Source: a candidate division FCPU426 bacterium (GTDB taxonomy: Bacteria; Oederibacteriota; JAAXVQ01; JAUVAV01). From it: a DNA stretch of 7,661 nucleotides. The notes beneath the pieces were generated by a model. The model worked only from the letters and a program-made list of their open reading frames with translations. It was not told the DNA's origin and searched no databases. A program made the position numbers and the translations under genes. The stretch is taken from contig JAUXBQ010000126.1 in the NCBI GenBank assembly GCA_030619365.1, positions 1 to 7,661 of the forward strand. The letters run 5' to 3'. Each line of letters starts with the position of its first letter. Within the stretch, counting starts at the first letter, position 1. This document shows positions 6,324 through 7,661 of this stretch, one piece after another.

Positions 6324-7513
6324 GCGACCGTATTGTAATAACGCACGCGAGCGTGGTGCATGCTCTGGGGCAGGAACCCACGGAAGTGTTCAACCGCCTG
6401 ATCGCCGGCGAACATGGCATATCCGCCTGGCCGTTGGCCGACGAATTCCATCAAGCGCGCGGCGCTCAAATTAGATATGATGTCAAACAAGCGCTGGGAA
6501 GCGGGAACTGGCGGGGGCATACCCGGGCTTCACTGATGGCTTGTTTGGCAGGCCGGAAGCTTTGGCAGACCTTGGTTTCAGATCAGGCGCAGGAAATGGA
6601 CGGCGACACAACCGGAATCACTCTGGGATTTATCACCGATACTTTTTCAAAAAAAGTACAAAACATACTATATACCCAAGAATACAAATTAATAAATCCT
6701 TTCTTTTTCTTAAATTTTTCTCCCAATGCCGCGGCCAGTCAGGTATCGATTTTACTAAAGTTGCGGGCCTTTACGCTTACCATCAGCACTGGATTCACGG
6801 CCGGACTGGAAGCCCTGGACTTGGCCAGCCAGGCGCTCAGGGCCGGGAGGGCGCAGATGGTTTTAGCCGGAGCAGTTCAGGCCGGCAGTGAAGAAGCGGT
6901 CCGCGGTTTTGCGACAGCCGCGCGGCTGCCCGGCCCGGAGCACGGGGTGCTTAGGGGTTGGAGGCCTGGGGCCATTACCCTGGGAGAAGGATGCGCGCTT
7001 TTTTCGTTGCTAAAAGAAGCGGAAGCCCGCCGCAGTGGGCTGCGTCCGCGCGCCTGGATTCGGGGGTTCGGGATGGGATACAATTCTCAGGCAGCGGGCC
7101 TGGGATATTCCCAAGCCTGCCGGGATGCTGTTTTGGCGGCGCTGGAGCAAGCCGGTTGCGGGCCGCAAGATGTGGATGTGGTTTTTCTCGCCGCCAATGG
7201 CGATCCAGGGCAGGACCAAGCGGAAGTTTTAGCAATGCAGGAAATATTCGGCAATCGCTTGCCGGCCATGACCGCCCTAAAAGGCGCGTTAGGTGAGACC
7301 TGGTATGCCGGCGGCGCACTGGCGGTAGCCTTGGCCATCTTGTGCATGGAAAACAGCTTGCTCCCGCCCACCCAGTTTGTGTCTGCCGGCGTTCTGGCTA
7401 AGGCGCTTGACCTTCCAATTGAAACCAGGCCGCTCAACGCGCAACGGGCTTTGATTATGGCGCTGGATAGTGATCACAAAGCAGCCGCCTTGCTGGTGGA
7501 GCGATTAACCTGA
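6320..7513 (+). CDS. Chain-length-factor-like ketosynthase homologue lacking the catalytic residues
   Basis: This 397-residue protein keeps the condensing-enzyme fold but not the chemistry. NPFFFLNFSPNAAASQVSI (126-144) is the typical mid-domain motif of the family. The nucleophile-elbow region reads TISTGFTAGLEAL, with Gly157 where the partner has Cys167. The first His site reads AANGDPGQDQAE, with Asn293 replacing His. The second reads ALKGALGETWYAGGALAV, with Glu326 replacing His, though Lys321 is kept. All three changes match in position by eye alignment with the gene next to it. Type II polyketide chain-length factors (KS-beta) also lose the Cys, usually to Gln, and pair with KS-alpha to set product length. 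This gene is coupled to the active synthase by an ATGA overlap, so the same role is likely. The Gly is unlike the classical Gln. A stretch at about 6640-6722 is unusually AT-rich. Confidence 0.88.
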   Translation: MSDRIVITHASVVHALGQEPTEVFNRLIAGEHGISAWPLADEFHQARGAQIRYDVKQALGSGNWRGHTRASLMACLAGRKLWQTLVSDQAQEMDGDTTGITLGFITDTFSKKVQNILYTQEYKLINPFFFLNFSPNAAASQVSILLKLRAFTLTISTGFTAGLEALDLASQALRAGRAQMVLAGAVQAGSEEAVRGFATAARLPGPEHGVLRGWRPGAITLGEGCALFSLLKEAEARRSGLRPRAWIRGFGMGYNSQAAGLGYSQACRDAVLAALEQAGCGPQDVDVVFLAANGDPGQDQAEVLAMQEIFGNRLPAMTALKGALGETWYAGGALAVALAILCMENSLLPPTQFVSAGVLAKALDLPIETRPLNAQRALIMALDSDHKAAALLVERLT

Positions 7514-7538
7514 GTGAAATAATACCAAACATCCAACC

Positions 7539-7570
7539 AGCCCAGGCCTTCAGGTTAACCGGGCTTTTTT
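7539..7570 (+). terminator. Probable intrinsic terminator of the ACP-KS-CLF operon
   Basis: AGCCC (7539-7543) pairs with GGGCT (7561-7565). GG (7545-7546) and CC (7559-7560) extend the stem past a bulged A, with a 12-base loop. A run of six T (7565-7570) follows directly. It begins 26 bases after the stop of the second synthase gene. The stem is short, so efficiency may be moderate, but the position supports an operon end here. Confidence 0.65.
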
Positions 7571-7586
7571 CAATATACGAAGGAAT

Positions 7587-7606
7587 CCCCGCGCTTCAGC
7601 GCGGGG
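7587..7606. repeat. GC-rich perfect hairpin, dispersed-repeat type
   Basis: CCCCGCGC (7587-7594) and GCGCGGGG (7599-7606) form an 8-bp stem with a TTCA loop. No T-run follows. It stands next to another palindrome, and both resemble dispersed non-coding repeats rather than gene-specific signals. Confidence 0.6.
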
Positions 7607-7609
7607 TTA

Positions 7610-7652
7610 CCTCGCCCCCTCTCCCTATCAGGGAGAGGGACTCAGGGTGAGG
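7610..7652. repeat. Nested palindrome of the CCCTCTCCCT...AGGGAGAGGG dispersed-repeat type
   Basis: CCCTCTCCCT (7617-7626) and AGGGAGAGGG (7630-7639) form a perfect 10-bp stem with a 3-base loop. An outer stem, CCTCGCCC (7610-7617) with GGGTGAGG (7645-7652), adds pairs with one G-T wobble. The string CCCCTCTCCC...GGGAGAGGG...GGTGAGGG is a familiar dispersed intergenic repeat in many bacterial genomes (general knowledge). Beyond the terminator and these two hairpins, positions 7514-7661 hold no gene that I can see. Confidence 0.65.
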
Positions 7653-7661
7653 GATACCTGA

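Noticed and set aside
6958..7319. Open frames on both strands within the second synthase gene
   Set aside because: They are shadows in GC-rich sequence of the supported reading frame, with no start signal or recognisable domain.

Overview
The window looks like chromosomal DNA from a Gram-negative-type bacterium. It carries a protein with a Sec signal peptide, a membrane protease/slipin pair, and short dispersed palindromes of the REP-like kind between genes. Its mix of genes suggests an environmental or uncultivated lineage (for example Omnitrophota, Elusimicrobiota or Desulfobacterota-like), but no marker here fixes the phylum and that placement is a guess.

Layout. (1) Positions 1-1067, minus strand: the 5' part of a secreted repeat protein that runs off the left edge. 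It has a signal peptide, then six full units and the start of a seventh, each 50-55 residues, probably beta-propeller blades. (2) 1068-1353: a divergent AT-rich intergenic region with a likely promoter for the repeat protein and a possible scrap of decayed coding sequence. (3) 1354-2301, plus: a radical SAM protein of the COG0731 type with a C-terminal winged helix. (4) 2365-4621, plus: a promoter and a two-gene operon, a full-length NfeD membrane serine protease followed by a slipin (stomatin/SPFH protein), with the slipin ribosome binding site lying in the last codons of nfeD. This block is visibly more GC-rich than positions 1-2300. (5) 4622-4769: an intergenic gap with a perfect 12-bp inverted repeat. 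(6) 4770-7513, plus: an acyl carrier protein, a catalytically complete beta-ketoacyl synthase, and a second synthase-fold protein that has lost all three catalytic residues. The last two overlap as ATGA. (7) 7514-7661: a probable intrinsic terminator, then two further hairpins of the dispersed-repeat type.

How the genes work together. NfeD and the slipin are a classic partnership: a periplasmic or extracytoplasmic Ser/Lys protease tied to an SPFH membrane scaffold. The ACP, active ketosynthase and dead ketosynthase look like a minimal type II polyketide or polyene core, in which the dead subunit would act as a chain-length factor in a heterodimer with the active one. No ketoreductase, dehydratase, malonyl transferase or phosphopantetheinyl transferase lies in the window, and a terminator closes the set, so the product is unknown. 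This small ACP-KS-CLF set is the most interesting item here. The left-edge repeat gene is the other item that is easily missed, because its stop lies outside the window.
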